A DNA stretch of 64,000 nt, from assembly GCA_021521415.1 (NCBI GenBank), contig JAIQDT010005461.1, forward strand, positions 62,001 through 126,000. The letters run 5' to 3'. The number at the start of each line of letters is the position of its first letter. The stretch's first letter is position 1. Positions 1 to 10,317 of this stretch are shown piece by piece. The notes under the pieces were generated by a model. The model was not told where the DNA came from and searched no databases. It worked only from the letters and a program-made list of their open reading frames with translations. Both the position numbers and the translations under genes were made by a program. The stretch is from Bidens hawaiensis. Its lineage: Eukaryota; Streptophyta; Magnoliopsida; Asterales; Asteraceae.

Positions 1-1248
1 AAACCTAGTAGCTAAATAAGCCAAAACATGTAGCATAAATGTGTTGTAGCCCACTCCTAAAATATAGTAAGTGTGACCCATTAAGGCCAAACGAAATAGG
101 AGCCCGTGGAGATGTGAGGAGAAAATGGGGTCGGTGATACCCCCCCCCCCCCCCCGGGTAGTTAACTTTTCTCACCGGGGTTTGTTAGAGTATTCTCCGG
201 TTTCCCATGGAATGTAAGGCACATCAAGAACAAAGTGGGAGAAGTCGGGATAAATTCGTGGGCTTTACATCCAAGAAAATGTGGGAACACCACCCTCAAT
301 TTTGGGGAAACTGGGATAAAATGGGGATCGGGACCACTTCGTGTGCTCTAACTAGATCCTCTACTTTGACTCTTAACCCTAGTAAAAAATGCATGATAAA
401 CTAAGCCAACTGTAACTAGCACGTATCCATTTTTTGACCCGAAACTTGTCAACTTGCTGACATATGACCCGTAAGTGTGAACGGTCCTCAAAATGACAAA
501 ATTTGTAAGACATTTATGAACCAAAATCAATATATTCATTCGTATGTAATTAAGGTACAAAACAAGTGTAGAAAGCGTAGTGTGCTATATAGGATAACAT
601 AGTAAACTATTAATGGGTTGTCTTCAACAACGATTGGTCAACACGATCATGACCCGTGGAATATCATCCCTTGTTCCTCCCACGGACTTCCCCTCTTTTA
701 TCTTTCCCATTTCACAAAAGTTTCGCTTCGATCTCCCCGGAGGACTGTTCGCCCATAGACTCAACCCCTCTCCACGTCTATTGCCTCTTCTTCCGCCTCA
801 ACCCCCTATCATCCGTGGAGCTCAGACGCCTCCATTAGAAATGGTTTAGAGTTATTCATATCTTATCTCAAGATAATCATGTTTTTAACAGATAATAGAT
901 TTTATTAAAACCTAGAAGGAGGATGAAGTAATTGGATCACATAACCACCTAGACACCTTTGAATATCTACTAGAGATCCAATAGTAAGTTTGATTTGCAC
1001 TTCACACTGCAACTCCAATCTACATTTGAATCTTTAGCTTCAAAAAAGTCCCTACACTTCCAAATTTCCCTAGCTGTAACAAAAAATTGTCTCATATAGT
1101 TGTATAATTGTGTATTATCAACAAAAAAAATAAACGTTCCGTCTATTAGGCATATCATTTAATTTTCGTTCATTAATTTTATCATCATTTTGTGAATTAT
1201 ATTTTCATTCAGGACCAATGATTCTATCTTAATTTACCTACTTCATAA
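1..1248. other. AT-rich gene-free flank
   Basis: I recognise no exon, RNA gene or element end here. A pure run of 16 C lies at 140-155. Two short open stretches (207-404 and 613-849) have no recognisable motif and no supporting splice or promoter context, so I do not call them genes. The stretch around 650-840 is less AT-rich than its surroundings, but I see nothing that identifies it. Confidence 0.6.
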
Positions 1249-1282
<34 letters not shown>

Positions 1283-1305
1283 ATCATATATATACACACA
1301 CACAC
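1249..1305. repeat. Compound microsatellite (CT)n(CA)n
   Basis: An uninterrupted CT run at 1249-1273 passes directly into CA repeats, then a short AT stretch and a second CA run. It is a simple-sequence repeat with no coding content. Confidence 0.9.
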
Positions 1306-1619
1306 GTCTTTTATTAACAACGTTTGGAACCACCCCCAATATATACCCGTGTGAGCTATCTAAGACGGGATGTCAACCTTTCAAATTGATTTTAATACTT
1401 CAAACCTAACTCACCAACACCATAAAAGGGAACCCATATATACCACTGTGGAAAAACTTCCCGAAGTCAGTTTTCGAATTTGAGACCTTTAGATCATAAG
1501 CTTTAACCATCACTCATGCTATTGCACCAGATGACCAACTGTTATATATACCTCAAAAGCAGTAACATGATCCTGTGTGTTCTTTAATGTGAAAAAAAAA
1601 AAATCTTTTACCTAATTAG

Positions 1620-1733
1620 TATGACCGCTAGGGGCTCCGTCCGTCCGGACTAGTGGCCGGATCGGGCTACCTTTAGCCAATGAGGACCGCGTACGGAATA
1701 CCCGGCGTTACTTAGATTGTCGTTCAAAAAAAA
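1620..1733 (+). other. Possible SINE or LINE 3' tail fragment
   Basis: A short GC-rich patch of about 100 bp stands out in AT-rich DNA. It ends in gttc followed by eight A, much like the tail of the LINE that ends at 3959 (ctgttc plus an A run). Short non-LTR retroposons in plants often end this way. I could not find a pol III A/B box pair or a clear target-site duplication, so this is only a candidate. Confidence 0.3.
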
Positions 1734-1875
1734 TTATATGTGTGTGGTGGATGATGGAAGGTGGGGTTGGGGGTGTTATATAGAAATATATGCATGGGGT
1801 CCTTGCTTTTTCAGAAACCAAGGGCCGTCTATTCACAAAGAATAAAGTTTCTCCCAAAACCCCATGAAAGCATCA

Positions 1876-1878
<3 letters not shown>

Positions 1879-1918
<40 letters not shown>
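1879..1918. repeat. (CT)n microsatellite
   Basis: A perfect CT dinucleotide tract of about 40 bases. The surrounding open frame (1761-2003) exists mostly because the repeat encodes Leu-Ser in every frame, so it is not treated as a gene. Confidence 0.95.
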
Positions 1919-1922
<4 letters not shown>

Positions 1923-2378
1923 ATTCTATTAGGGGGAGGGTCGGTGGCTTTGATATCAAATAGTACACTTCTGTCACGCCCAAACCATCTACCATGGAAA
2001 TAGTATTTAAGATTATAAACTAGTACTCAACTGAGAGTTAAAACTTGCAAGCATAAAGTTTACTTCTATAGTTCTATATATATTGAGTAACTAACTTAAG
2101 GTATCTATCAAATAAAACTATATATGTTATGTAATTCTTGGTTTTCTAGTTTGATTTTTCAGGATTTCAAATGTAAACAAAACCCTAGAGATCGATGATG
2201 TTGAGAGTGTTGCTACTTTGAATATAATATACAAATCGAGTCTTGAATATGGTCTAAGTGTAAAATTGCTTAACTATATATAGATTAGTTACAATATCAA
2301 ATTAATCTTAGAAATGATATGTGCATGAGGAATTGATACACATATAGTGAAATAGGCAAACGGGAGGGTTTGGTTTTA

Positions 2379-2802
2379 AGGGGTGTTTGGCCTAGCTTTT
2401 TTAGCAAAGCTTATAGCCTTTTTAGCTTTTTTCTACAAAATAAGCTTAATTTTGTGTTTGGTTTAACTTTTTTAGCTTATGTTTATAAGCTTATATAAGC
2501 TAATTTGAAGAAGCTTACGTGAATATGGTTTTTTAGCTTTTTTGAAAAACTTATTTGTTTAAGGGGGTGAGTTACTCATTTGCCCTCAAATGATGGTGGA
2601 CTAATAATATTGAAGCAACTTATTACGGTAACAAATCAAAGAATGATGGATTTAACAACTTATTAAGACGTATAATCAACTAGCAGAATATAAGATAATC
2701 CAAACACTTAAAAAGAGATTATCAAATAACAGAAAATAAGCTATAGCTATTTTAAAATATAAACATAAGCTTGAAAATAAAAAGCTAGGCCAAACACCCC
2801 CT
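2379..2802. mobile_element. MITE with about 24-bp terminal inverted repeats
   Basis: The left end reads AGGGGTGTTTGGCCTAGCTT and the right end is its reverse complement with one extra C, so both ends pair over about 24 bp. The interior is AT-rich, has many AAGCTTA-like stretches and has no ORF. Length is about 424 bp. A TA flanks both ends, which would fit a Tc1/mariner-type target duplication, but I see no longer duplication. The superfamily is therefore uncertain. It is a non-autonomous element that would need a transposase supplied elsewhere. Confidence 0.75.
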
Positions 2803-3202
2803 TAGAAACGACACTTGAACTGAGCTTTGTTAGAGTTGGTCAACTTCTGGTTGCATTTCAACCACTTAGATACGTAGTATTGTACCAATAATAGTGTCTA
2901 TAAAACAATAACTTGACACTTCCCATACTTTAAATATTAATATCAAAACTCCATATAATTTCTTAATTATCCATATATTTTTCTCTACATATATTTACTA
3001 AAATCTTTTTAAATGATCGAGGAGTCGGTGGAGATCGAGGAATCGGTGGACACGCAACTCTGTACGTGAGTTCTTTTGGGGATCGGTAAATCAAACCTCA
3101 CACTTAGGTGCGAAACGCAACAATGATACATATATGTCACAAACGACCACTAGTCCACTAGATTTGTGGTCCATGGTTGCGGATATGATCTAATTAAGTT
3201 AC
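2803..3202. other. AT-rich spacer, nothing recognised
   Basis: This is unique-looking sequence between the MITE and the LINE insertion. No ORF or motif is supported. A small direct repeat (gagtcggtggagatcgagga / gaatcggtgga) occurs around 3019-3053. Confidence 0.5.
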
Positions 3203-3959
3203 AACAACTTTCTGTTGTATACACATACGTCAAGTACTACATAAAAAAAGGATGAAGTTTTATCTAAAATCTTGAACATACTAACTACGAAGGGATATTG
3301 AATCTCTTATGTTTGGGCAAGAAAATTATGTGCATCAATGGCTGAAGTGGGTACCAATTAAGGTCAACGCATTCATATGGCGAGCGGTTGTTAATAAAAT
3401 CCCGACTATGGAGTCGTTAACTAAAAGGGGCATTCAAATACCAGATGTGATGTGCAAAAGATGTGGGAGGTCAAATGAGGATATAGATCACCTATTCTTC
3501 GGGTGCAGTATGTCAAGAAGAGTGTGGGCTGGTATTCATCAGTGGACTGGCTTCAAGGTGGATGAATGCAACTCGCTTAACCAAGTGGTCTCTTTCCCGT
3601 TTGCAATGTCAATCGATGGTAAGTCAAGGAACGTGGTATACGCGATTATTTTATCTACGTGTTGGTGGATATGGAAGGCCCGAAACGCAAAGGTTTTTAT
3701 AGGCGAAAATATTGGAGCGGAGAAGATATTGGACAACATTAAAATCAGCTCGTTCAAGTGGCTCAAACACCGTGTTAAGATGGTTACTGTTGAATGGTCT
3801 AGTTGGTGTTATTTTGATTGGTCTTGGTCTTAGTTGTTGTAAGGTGACATTCTGTTTGTTTGTTGTTTTGGTTGGCTCTCATTTGTGATCTGTACATTGT
3901 TTTAGGCTTAGCTACTTGCTAGTGCCTTTTAATATTATTGCTGTTCAAAAAAAAAAAAA
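3203..3959 (+). mobile_element. 5'-truncated LINE (L1-type) insertion
   Basis: The segment carries the 3' end of a LINE ORF2 and ends in an A run at 3947-3959. It is flanked by a near-identical short repeat: ctaattaagttac at 3190-3202 and ctaattaaaagttac at 3960-3974. That is the pattern expected of a target-site duplication that has gained or lost two bases. Such 5' truncation is the usual outcome of target-primed reverse transcription. The exact 5' junction rests on the imperfect duplication and could be off by some bases. Confidence 0.65.
3309..3833 (+). pseudogene. LINE ORF2 C-terminal fragment (zinc-binding zf-RVT domain)
   Basis: The 174-residue frame is the extreme C-terminus of a non-LTR retrotransposon polyprotein. 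Near its start it has the characteristic WxxVPIKVNAFIWR segment. It is followed by a zinc-binding cluster CKRCG ... DIDHLFFGC at about residues 49-66, spaced like the zf-RVT domain that follows reverse transcriptase in plant LINEs. Endonuclease and reverse transcriptase are absent because the copy is 5'-truncated, so it cannot be functional by itself. The ATG at 3309 is simply the first Met in the surviving frame, not a natural start. The downstream 114 bases to the A-tail are the LINE 3' UTR. Confidence 0.8.
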
Positions 3960-5130
3960 CTAATTAAAAGTTACTAATCATTCACAAATTTGTGTATAAT
4001 TAATTAAGTGGTCAGCTTCAAAAAAATGTAAACTAGTTGGCACAGATTCCATCTGTAAAATTATCATTGAAATATTTGTAAAAGGGATCTATTAACATGA
4101 AAGTAAGTGAAGACTGAAGTGAAAATGAAACATATAGACGGCTCTCTTACTTGAAAAGCAGCTTTAGCTTTTGCCATGTCGTTGTTTCCTCTATCTTCAC
4201 AACAAAAATTAATATATAAATATATATATTATATGCATGTATGTATATATATTGAGAGAGAGAGAGAGAGATTCACTTGTATTCCTGGGACTCACGTTCT
4301 TCCACATGTAAATACACTCATAAATCCATGATCATATGATATATATGTCGTCCGGTAATACACCTGACAGAAAGTATCAATTACTTATTAGTATATATAG
4401 CTTTGAGGTAATTTCTACGATATAGATTGCTTCGTATACAATGCAAATAACATATGAAACAAGTGTTTATGTTGTATAAACTTTCTAGATGTATGCAAAC
4501 ACGTATAAAAATTTTGTACAATAAATATCCCTAGGTTGAATGAATGCATCCTACGAAAATTTTGTGTAAGCATTAATAATGATTGTTGATTTTTTGTTTT
4601 AATTTTATCGATGGACTGCGGATTCATTATATTATTACAAGATGTGTGTTTTTTAACAACTCAGATGGATTAACCACCAATAAGAAACAAAATATCCGCT
4701 TTGCGGGTACGGGTCCCGGTTTCGGGTTTTGCACATACCAGGACCTGATTACATGTTTCGTGCGTAGTGGGCTCTGCAGCGGATTCTGTGCGTCCTGGCT
4801 GGATTCGTGTTACGCGAGTACCGGCGACAGGTTTCCCGTTACGCGAGTACAAGTGCTTCGTTGTTCGTTTCACGTGTACAGTCTCCTGGTTACCAATTTC
4901 ACGTGTAAAGGGGTCATCCATAGAATATTAACAAGTTTCAGCTTTATTTGAATTAACTTTTATTTAATGTTAATTCAATCCTAGATATTCTAGTTTTTTT
5001 TTTTCAAATATTTTTACATTGCATAATATTTTTTAAAATTTGCAAACATTAAATTGTAAAAATACAATATAGTCATCCTCATGACTAGCTCATTTACTCA
5101 CTTGTCATAAGATTTGGACCAAATGTGAAA
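3960..5130. other. Intergenic DNA upstream of the small host gene
   Basis: Mostly AT-rich. A (GA)n tract lies at 4254-4271. A more GC-rich patch lies at about 4690-4915, with repeated ttacgcgagtac and ttcacgtgtac motifs. It gives open frames on both strands (4583-4951 plus, 4670-4921 minus) without any recognisable protein family. I cannot say whether this patch is regulatory or an old insertion. Confidence 0.5.
4254..4271. repeat. (GA)n microsatellite
   Basis: A short perfect GA dinucleotide tract preceded by an AT-rich tract. Confidence 0.85.
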
Positions 5131-5132
5131 AT

Positions 5133-5140
5133 TATATAAA
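5133..5140 (+). promoter_or_regulatory. Candidate TATA box of the small gene
   Basis: TATATAAA lies about 62 bases upstream of the chosen start codon. A transcription start about 30 bases downstream (near 5165) would leave a 5' UTR of roughly 35-40 bases. This supports the ATG at 5202 rather than the upstream in-frame ATG at 5178. Confidence 0.45.
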
Positions 5141-5201
5141 CAAGTGTGCGAAACAAACAAACGTAGGCCGTGGTGGTTTGGTTTGGTGCATCAATAGAAT
5201 A

Positions 5202-5345
5202 ATGAAGGGCAAATTCGGCGGTAAGGCGGCAACGGGTACTCCTTCAATGGGATGGTCGACTGTAGTCGTCGTCGTTTCACTGCTCTCTGGTGCTTCTATC
5301 GTCCACAACATCTTCAAACCTGATCTGGTAATTTATATCTTCTTC

Positions 5346-5396
<51 letters not shown>

Positions 5397-5983
5397 TGTT
5401 CATATGTTTGTTTATCTAAATCCATTACGAACTCACTCAGTGATTCTTGAATGCCCGAGAAGATGCTTGTGAGCTTAATTTTGTGCTTTAGTGTTCAAAA
5501 ATGGGTTTTTTTTTACATTGCATATCAACTGTTTGATGAAATGCCTCAACGAACGAACAAACATAAATGTAGGTGAAAACTGAAAACTGTTAAGTTTAGA
5601 CGTTAGTTCTCAATTGGGTTTTTGTTTCAGACTTCTTAATTGATGATATTAATCTAATTATGTTGCAATGTTGGTTTCAAGTTTGTCTTTTAAAGATATT
5701 GAGTGATCAAAGTAACTTGCAAGTTAGAGTTCTGATAATGCAATGGAACTCTAATCTGCAATCATTATTGTAGCGATATTATCTTACTTAGTTTTCTCTA
5801 TGAGCGACATCGGGTGTGTTTTTTCATATATAAGATGATGGGTGTTTTGTAAATTAAATAGTAATTGTATAAAATAACAAACGCTATGTTCTGGTGTTCA
5901 TATTTGTTTTGTTTCATCTGCAGACATTACCTCCGATGGATGGTTCAAATGAGGCTAAGATGCAACAGCCTAGTAAAGAGTGA
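5202..5983 (+). CDS. Small two-exon gene: 61-residue single-pass membrane protein
   Basis: Exon 1 (5202-5327) encodes 42 residues and ends at a GTAATT donor at 5328. Exon 2 (5924-5983) follows a TTTCATCTGCAG acceptor and adds 19 residues plus TGA, in frame. The protein starts MKGKFGGKAATGTPSMGW. It has one hydrophobic stretch of about 15-18 residues (STVVVVVSLLSGAS), then VHNIFKPDL joined to TLPPMDG, and a polar C-terminus. The continuity KPDL-TLPP across the splice, the phase-0 intron with consensus ends and the upstream TATA box all support a real gene. It resembles very short conserved membrane proteins of plants, but I cannot name a function. It is the only gene in the window that is not part of a transposable element. 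The in-frame ATG at 5178 would add eight residues and is less likely. Confidence 0.65.
5348..5394. repeat. (ATT)n microsatellite inside the intron
   Basis: A perfect trinucleotide repeat of about 15 units, just downstream of the exon 1 donor. It keeps the frame open for 16 or so extra isoleucines, which explains the misleading 90-residue ORF that runs through the splice site. Confidence 0.95.
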
Positions 5984-6395
5984 ACATTTTTCTCCAACAA
6001 ATGTAGTTTATTAAAAAGAAACAAAAACTGGTGTCTTAGGTTTTATATTTAGGACCAATCAATCTTCATTTTTGGTTTCTGTTTTCCATCTGATGTAGGT
6101 GGAATGTGATTTATCCAAATGCCTTGTGCTTGAATCTAGAATCAGAATTTCAAAATAATGTTTCTTCTTGATGTCTGTTGTTTGTTCTATGCAGATGTTA
6201 AATTTGAAATGATGCATTGATGAGTTAGTTGCATAGTTGGAGTTTGTAGAACCTCTTTTAAAGTCACTTTCTATTGCATCAGTTTCTTCTTATTAAATAT
6301 GCAACACTATGTGTAGTGGTAACTAAAAGGTGAACACAGGATTGCCACGTCATTGACATGTGGTCTTGGGGGCTCTCACTTGGGACACGATTAAT
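5984..6395. other. 3' flank of the small gene
   Basis: The T-rich sequence at 5990-6300 is compatible with a 3' UTR and intergenic DNA. No further exon is supported. From about 6330 the base composition changes and copia-like coding remnants begin near 6430. Confidence 0.5.
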
Positions 6396-6506
6396 CCTGG
6401 AAGCGGATAATGTTGCAAGTCGGTAATCTGGAGTCGGCCAAGGCGATTTGTGACGCGATTAAGACGCGTAATCTGATGGTCAGGTTAAGGAGGCAAGATT
6501 GTGACC

Positions 6507-7135
6507 ATAGTTACCTAAATCGCGGTTCGCTCCGCTACGGGTACGCAATTCGCTCAAGGTGACGTATTCGGTACGGAGGGGTAGGTTCATTTCGGTACGA
6601 ACCGGTACAAAACTGTACGGTGTACCATAGAATCGGGTTCGGTGTACCCAGTTCAAAACAAAAATTACCAAAATACATAATTACCAAAACATAAATTCCA
6701 TGACAGATAATCAAATGTCATACCCAAAACTAAAATTCCATAACATATTATGCAAAAGAGCATATCCAAATTACATAGTAGGTTATAAACTTATAATTTT
6801 ATACATAATTCCATTATTTATATAATATTAATTTTTCCAGTTAAATAGTTCCAATTTATATAATATTTATTTAATTAAATAATTCCATTATCCGAATCGT
6901 TTGGAACACTAAAAAATCGATTAGAACGCTAAAAAAACGATCCAATTGCCGAAATTCACATAACCGGAAACACGATTTCATTACCGTATTGATTGATTAA
7001 ATTACCGTACGGGATCGGCGTACCGTCGGAATTGGTACGCGATTTCATTAGCGCTCGGTACGCTATCGTATTGCGTTTCGGCACACTCCGTACCAATACG
7101 CAATTCGCGCCTCATGGAGCGTATTTGGTAACTAT
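6507..7135. mobile_element. MITE 1 in copia gag (hAT or Mutator type), target duplication GATTGTGACC
   Basis: The ends are perfect inverted repeats (ATAGTTACC ... GGTAACTAT). They continue imperfectly for about 40 bp with a GC-rich, CGTACC-rich subterminal zone on both sides. The flanks at 6497-6506 and 7136-7145 are identical (GATTGTGACC), a target duplication of 8-10 bp depending on how the terminal bases are assigned. Eight would indicate hAT and nine Mutator. The middle is AT-rich and has no transposase. Removing it restores continuity of the copia gag reading. Confidence 0.85.
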
Positions 7136-7199
7136 GATTGTGACCCTCTTGACCGAGTTTGATGGCCTATGGACGAAAGAGACGGAGACCGCTTATGAG

Positions 7200-7721
7200 T
7201 AGGTGGCAATTGTGACCCATTGGGTTGAATGGGTTGTATCAAAATGTATATGATGGGTCAGAATGGGTCAAACTAAAAAAAATGATTGAAACGGGTCAAA
7301 ACGGGTTGACATTTCTGAAGGTTCTTTTTTTTATGGAACGAGAAAAAACGTAGGAAACATTTTAGTATTTTTACTTTTTAAGTTTTTGATTTATATTTCG
7401 AGTTATAATTTTTTAATTATTTTTTTTGGATTTTTTGGAGGGGTTTTGAAATGGGTCAAAATGGATTGAGATTTCAGAAACCTCTCACCAAAAAATTCAA
7501 AAAAAAACAATTAAAAAATTATAACTCAAAATATAAATAAAAAACTTAAAAAGTAAAAAATACTAAAAAGTTTCCTTAGTTTTTCTCGTTCCATAAAAAA
7601 ACAAACCCGAGAAATGTCAACCCGTTTTGACCCGTTTCAATCATTTTCTTTTTTTAGTTTGACCCACCATATACATTTTGATACAACTCATTCAACCCAT
7701 GGGTCACAATTGTCACCCCTA
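7200..7721. mobile_element. MITE 2: long foldback element, target duplication CTTATGAG
   Basis: The two halves are almost fully complementary over about 250 bp (TAGGTGGCAATTGTGACCC at the left, its inverse at the right), so the transcript or single strand would fold into one long hairpin. Flanks 7192-7199 and 7722-7729 are an identical 8-bp duplication (CTTATGAG), which fits the hAT superfamily, as does the TAGGGGTG-like terminus. It interrupts the same copia gag as MITE 1. A long near-perfect hairpin of this kind is a plausible small-RNA precursor, but that is inference. Confidence 0.85.
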
Positions 7722-7866
7722 CTTATGAGTTTGTGGCAAAACTCTCAGGTACGGTGACGAAGGCGGCAACTGTAGGGGAGACAATCGAGGAAACTAGGTT
7801 GGTCAAGAAGTTCCTCAAAAGCCTACCCAAAACTAAGTTTATTTAGATTGTTCCCTCTCTTAAACT

Positions 7867-8139
7867 TTGGATCTCAACATTGTTAGGTTTGAAGAGGCAG
7901 TGAGACGTTTAAAAGCATATGAGGAGCGGATTAGGGAAGAAAACATGCATGTCGAGTCCCAAGGTAAGCTTCTGTTTCACAAGTCTGAGTCGTTAAGTTG
8001 TTGGTACAATGATCATGACTCCACTCATGGAGGTCGCGGACGTGGAGGTGGGCGAGGACAAGGTGGTCGCGGGTTGGGGCAAAACCATGGTCATCAAGAA
8101 AACACCACTAACTTGGAAAACCATGAAGAAAAGGCTTAA
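7867..8139 (+). pseudogene. Copia gag C-terminal fragment
   Basis: A 90-residue open frame with the gag segment RRLKAYEERIREEN and then LLFHKSES, typical of plant copia gag proteins. It is followed by a Gly/Arg-rich RNA-binding tail (GRGRGGGRGQGGRG). The zinc-knuckle region that should follow is scrambled by frameshifts after 8140. The start at 7867 is only the first surviving Met. The upstream gag portion is at 7730-7866 in another frame and before the two MITEs. It is non-functional. Confidence 0.7.
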
Positions 8140-8870
8140 GAACGGGACCTCTCAACTGTTCGTTATTAACAATGCTATAAGTTTGGATTTCTTGTCTCTA
8201 AGTGTCCTGACTTGTCAGTAAACAGAATGTTCAAGGCAAATCAAAATTGGTGGAAGCATCCCAGACGATGGATCCTACTCAGTTTATGATAAGTGTGTTC
8301 AAGAAACGACTTTCTTGAAATAAAAGAAGTCTATACCTGGAAAGTACGACTCCAAAGATGGTGATGTACGGTACTTGGACAACGGCACGAGTAACCAAAT
8401 GATGGGTAACGAGACCTTTTCTAAACTTAACAAACGATTCACGAGAAATGTCAAGTTTCGGGGGACGACTCTCATAGTGATATATGTGGTAAGGGTTTGC
8501 TTTTATTTGAGGCCTAAACTGGATAACATTATTTGGTTATGGATGTTTATTTCATATCGAATCTTGGAAGTAGTATTATTAGCCTCGGTCAGGCCTTGAA
8601 ACATTTGTTATATCCATATAAAAGATAACTACCTTACGATGCAGGACGAACAAGGTAGGTTGTTGATGAAGGTAATTATATCCCCTAATAGGCTATACCA
8701 GAAGATACAGTTGAAAATTTGTAAAAACGCTAAGTTTACTTACTGAATTAAAGAAACAAGTTGGTTGTGGCACGCTAGACTTCACCACTTGAACTTTGAG
8801 TCGATAAAGCTAATGGCTACGAGAGAGATGATTGAAGCCGGAAGGGATGCGTATGGTTACCCATGAAAAC

Positions 8871-9799
8871 AAATTCTATGAATCTTGTGTTTTCATTATC
8901 AATTCTTTCTTGAAATTTGTGATACAATATGCTTACGTTGATAGTATAAAGCAATCTTCACAATTACTTATGATAATATACATATTATGTAGTAAACAAA
9001 AAGGTCTTATCGAACTTGATCATGCCAGGAACATAACCCAAACGGGACAATTTGATCCTAACCTAACGCTAGTCGAGCCATGGTCCTGCGAATCTTTTGC
9101 TGTTCCACATTCCAAACAAATATAGTTGCATGTTTTTTGAAACATATAAAATACAAGTTTGAAAAATATAAATAGCATATTAGCTATGGTTTTTTTTAAG
9201 TGAAGGTTTCCAAAAGAATGGAAACAAAAAGTGAACTGGATTTATAACGACGTCTAAGTGGGTTGTTCACGACCCGAGCCTAACCGAGTGAATGCTTGCT
9301 CGTTGCTTGGCTTGTTTATAACGAAACCAAACCGAACGGGTAATCGAAACGAGCCACAATCGAATCGAGCATTTTTCGATCGAACAACAAGTTATTTTCG
9401 AGCATTATGTAAATAATATATTTTGTAAAAAAATTATTGGTTTTTAGACAAACGTGTGATAGGTTGTAATGTTTAATGAAAACGAAGTTTGAAGTGATAT
9501 AATGACCATGTAAACAAACTTCTAATATTGTGAAACTAAATCGAACAAATGAAACTATAAAATGAAATATTTGTGTTGTCTATATATTTATGTGGGTTGC
9601 CTATGTATTTATATATTTGTTCTGTATGATTATATATAAAACAAATTAAAAATATTTGAGCTGAACCAAACCGAGCAGACCTTTGCTCGTTGCTTGGCTC
9701 GTTTACAAACCGAACCGAGCATAGCGGCTCGTTTACAATCATACAAAAAACTGAGCGAACATTTTCCGAGCAATTTTTAAGAGAGCGATGAGCAGTTTG
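8871..9799. other. Mosaic spacer with degenerate direct repeats
   Basis: No protein family is recognised in the open frame at 8832-9125. From about 9250 the sequence is full of gagc/gctcg motifs. Two direct repeats (CTTGCTCGTTGCTTGGCTTG at 9295-9314 and a near copy at 9682-9701) lie about 387 bp apart. This looks like an old DNA transposon or MITE whose termini I could not define. Confidence 0.4.
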
Positions 9800-10182
9800 T
9801 GTCACACACCGACCAAAGGCGGCGGAACATGCCAGGGTACAACGGATTACCCAAAACACAAGACACTATTAAAGTGACAATATTTAATCAACTCATTTAA
9901 TTTCACAAATCATAAGAGTCACATAACATGTTCATACAATAACCGAATTTAAACATAGCAAATAATATATTGTTCATTTTGCTAATAACATAATAGTCTT
10001 GAGTACGTTTTTCTTCAAGCCTCGAGTCAAACTAAATTCAAACATGTAACATTGCATAAAATAGAATTTGTCAACACAAAAGTTGGTGATCAATTTCATA
10101 GTTTTGAACAATAAGTATGTAATAGGAAATTCCACAACTTGTATACAAAACAATAAATAATAGCAACAATTTAGATAATGAA

Positions 10183-10317
10183 ATCGTTAATAAGAATACA
10201 TTAACGACACATTGCTATAAGGGGATGCCAAATAGTCTAGGATTTATATGAGATCGTTAATAAAAATACATTAACGACACCTTGCTATAAGGGGATGCCA
10301 AATAGTCTAGGATTTAT
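10183..10317. repeat. Tandem duplication, 70-bp unit
   Basis: Two adjacent copies (10183-10252 and 10253-10317) share aaggggatgccaaatagtct and differ by only a few bases, so the duplication is recent relative to the surrounding decay. Confidence 0.85.

Larger units (their letters stand above)
6400..8870 (+). mobile_element. Decayed Ty1/copia remnant (gag to pre-integrase), split by two MITEs
   Basis: Pieces of a copia polyprotein appear in order on the plus strand. A gag segment reading SAKAICDAIKTRNLM lies at 6430-6480. More gag (LLTEFDGLW, then RLVKKFLKSLPKTKF) follows the first and second MITE. A basic Gly/Arg-rich tail lies at about 8028-8090. A protease-like stretch (RYLDNGTSNQMMGN, in place of the usual D-S/N-G-A/C-S) lies at about 8370-8410. 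A GAG pre-integrase piece (LWHARLHHLNFESIKLMATREMIE) lies at about 8766-8836. No LTR pair can be seen. Frame changes and stops are frequent, so this copy is old and inactive. Confidence 0.75.

Noticed and set aside
207..849. Small ORFs at 207-404 and 613-849 as genes
   Set aside because: No motif, no splice context, no promoter and no recognisable family; the lengths are what chance gives.
1761..2003. 80-residue ORF with a Leu-Ser repeat
   Set aside because: The reading frame is created by a (CT)n microsatellite.
4583..4951. 122-residue ORF in a GC-rich patch, with a minus-strand ORF over it
   Set aside because: Open on both strands because of repeated cgcgag/cacgtg motifs; the composition is odd and no family is seen.
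5178..5450. Unspliced 90-residue ORF as the host gene product
   Set aside because: It runs through a good GT donor into (ATT)n. The spliced form joins KPDL to TLPP with a consensus acceptor and ends normally.
9536..9859. 107-residue minus-strand ORF
   Set aside because: It lies in degenerate repeat DNA full of gagc motifs and has no recognisable protein features.
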